A stretch of 26,540 nucleotides of DNA from a virus: positions 1-26,540 of IMG/VR virus record IMGVR_UViG_3300008113_001050, one strand, 5' to 3'. The notes beneath the pieces were generated by a model. It worked only from the letters and a program-made list of their open reading frames with translations, was not told the DNA's origin and ran no database searches. Of this stretch, positions 25,852 to 26,540 are shown piece by piece; position 1 is the stretch's first letter; every line of letters starts with the position of its first letter. The position numbers and the translations under genes were made by a program.

Positions 25852-26540
25852 TCAACGCATGGATGGATTTCTTTCTCTTGCACTTAGAGATGGATCACCA
25901 TATCTATCTTCTGGTTCCCTTTCATATCTCTGTTTTGCCTGCTGCCTATGAACAGGAGCCATTTTCTGTCTGCCTAGGTCAGCATCAGTTCTGGTTTGCT
26001 TGCTGATGATGCCACCAGCCTGCTTTTGACCAGAAGCAGAAAGCTTTGGTCTTAACTTCTGAAGTTTTAACAAGAGGTTAGTGATAGCTCTTTCATTCAA
26101 GTGTGCCATCATTTTAACAGCATTCTCCTCGCTGTCAACAAATCCTTCGGAAATCAAATGATCTTTAATGATATCAAAGGTATCAACTTCCTCACCTCTA
26201 AGCTTGGTAGTATATTTCTTACCTTTAAATTCAAATTCAGATTTACCAGAAGTTCTAGCAGATTTGAATTCTTTGTCAAATGCTTGGGCAATAGTTCCCA
26301 CTTTCTTAGGGCCAACCTTTAGACGATCTCTTACCGTACCATCAGCATCTTTGGTATTATATTTACCAACACTGGCACTTGGATCAGACTTCTGTTTCTT
26401 CTCTCCAGTAACAGGAGGAGCAGCAGCACTAGCAGCTACACCAGCAGCAAGAGCAGCAGCACTAGCTCTTCTAGCCTTATTCAAGGCATCAGATCCACTA
26501 GTCATTACATTTGCTCTTGGAGCTGCTTGTGGCTGAGATG
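25852..26540 (-). CDS. Virion-associated-type protein, N-terminus outside window
   Basis: Open to the right edge: 11 codons upstream of the Met at 26505 (SQPQAAPRANV) stay in frame, so the start is probably outside. Parts seen: an Ala-rich helix (ALNKARRASAAALAAGVAAS), a Lys/Gln linker, then KVGTIAQAFDKEFKSARTSG leading to EFEFKGKKYTTKL. The latter is a short module (SFxxAFxxAR.G..xFxYxGKxYTT) found in many phage virion proteins. Next is FDIIKDHLISEGFVDSEENAVKMM, a helical motif common in cyanomyovirus structural proteins, and a basic Arg/Gln tail ending NPSMR. A structural role is inferred from these modules. Confidence 0.75.
   Translation of the reverse strand, partial: SQPQAAPRANVMTSGSDALNKARRASAAALAAGVAASAAAPPVTGEKKQKSDPSASVGKYNTKDADGTVRDRLKVGPKKVGTIAQAFDKEFKSARTSGKSEFEFKGKKYTTKLRGEEVDTFDIIKDHLISEGFVDSEENAVKMMAHLNERAITNLLLKLQKLRPKLSASGQKQAGGIISKQTRTDADLGRQKMAPVHRQQAKQRYEREPEDRYGDPSLSARERNPSMR

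Noticed and set aside
1-26540. CRISPR array, insertion sequence or integrase/attachment site
   Set aside because: No regularly spaced repeats, transposase or integrase-like frame, or flanking inverted/direct repeats typical of these elements were seen.

Overview
This window comes from a T4-like cyanophage, a myovirus of marine Synechococcus or Prochlorococcus. The evidence is the set of T4 core replication genes (gp45 clamp, gp44 and gp62 clamp loader, RegA, gp43 polymerase, UvsX, gp41 helicase, gp61 primase) together with typical cyanophage genes: a CobS-like AAA+ ATPase, MazG, Hsp20, class Ia ribonucleotide reductase, several 2-oxoglutarate/Fe(II) oxygenases and small YRG-motif proteins. 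Base composition is AT-rich. All genes but one lie on the minus strand, so transcription runs from high to low coordinates. Family names come from reading motifs, since no database search was possible.

Layout in transcription order. 26540-25852: partial virion-like protein, ending in a strong terminator. 25765-24263: cobS and a DUF3310-like gene. 24242-21090: clamp, a tiny TTG-start ORF, clamp loader, RegA and an oxygenase, joined almost throughout by 1-8 base overlaps. 20931-19703: hsp20 and a nucleotidyltransferase-fold gene, each with T4-type late promoters and terminators. 19693-13333: a small gene, polymerase, UvsX, oxygenase, helicase, oxygenase. 13298-12185: mazG and three small genes. 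11496-12188: the single plus-strand gene, another oxygenase, with its own late promoter. 11420-8195: late or structural genes, including two small ORFs (59 and 54 aa) that may be lysis-related. 8232-3509: coiled-coil/membrane protein, primase, nrdA and nrdB. 3508-2283: oxygenase and a cassette of four very small proteins with repeated leader elements. 2240-1: nuclease, tail-lysozyme-type muramidase, small membrane protein, tRNA-Arg, small protein, tRNA-Gly and a partial porin-like protein.

The genes fit together as a nucleotide supply and replication block: NrdAB makes dNTPs, MazG is expected to trim nucleotide pools, gp61/gp41 prime and unwind, and gp43 with gp45/44/62 copies DNA. Seven or eight host-type sigma-70 promoters (TTGACA-like, 16-17 bp, TATAAT-like) precede the early or middle blocks. 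TATAAATA-type late promoters precede hsp20, the nucleotidyltransferase, structural genes and the plus-strand oxygenase.

The most striking oddities are two in-frame internal losses of about 50 residues in core enzymes. NrdA lacks the segment right after its first redox cysteine, including specificity loop 1. The gp43 polymerase lacks the stretch holding the Exo III aspartate. Other points of interest are five 2OG-type oxygenases in 19 kb, fitted tightly into operon junctions, and a micro-gene cassette built on a repeated leader.
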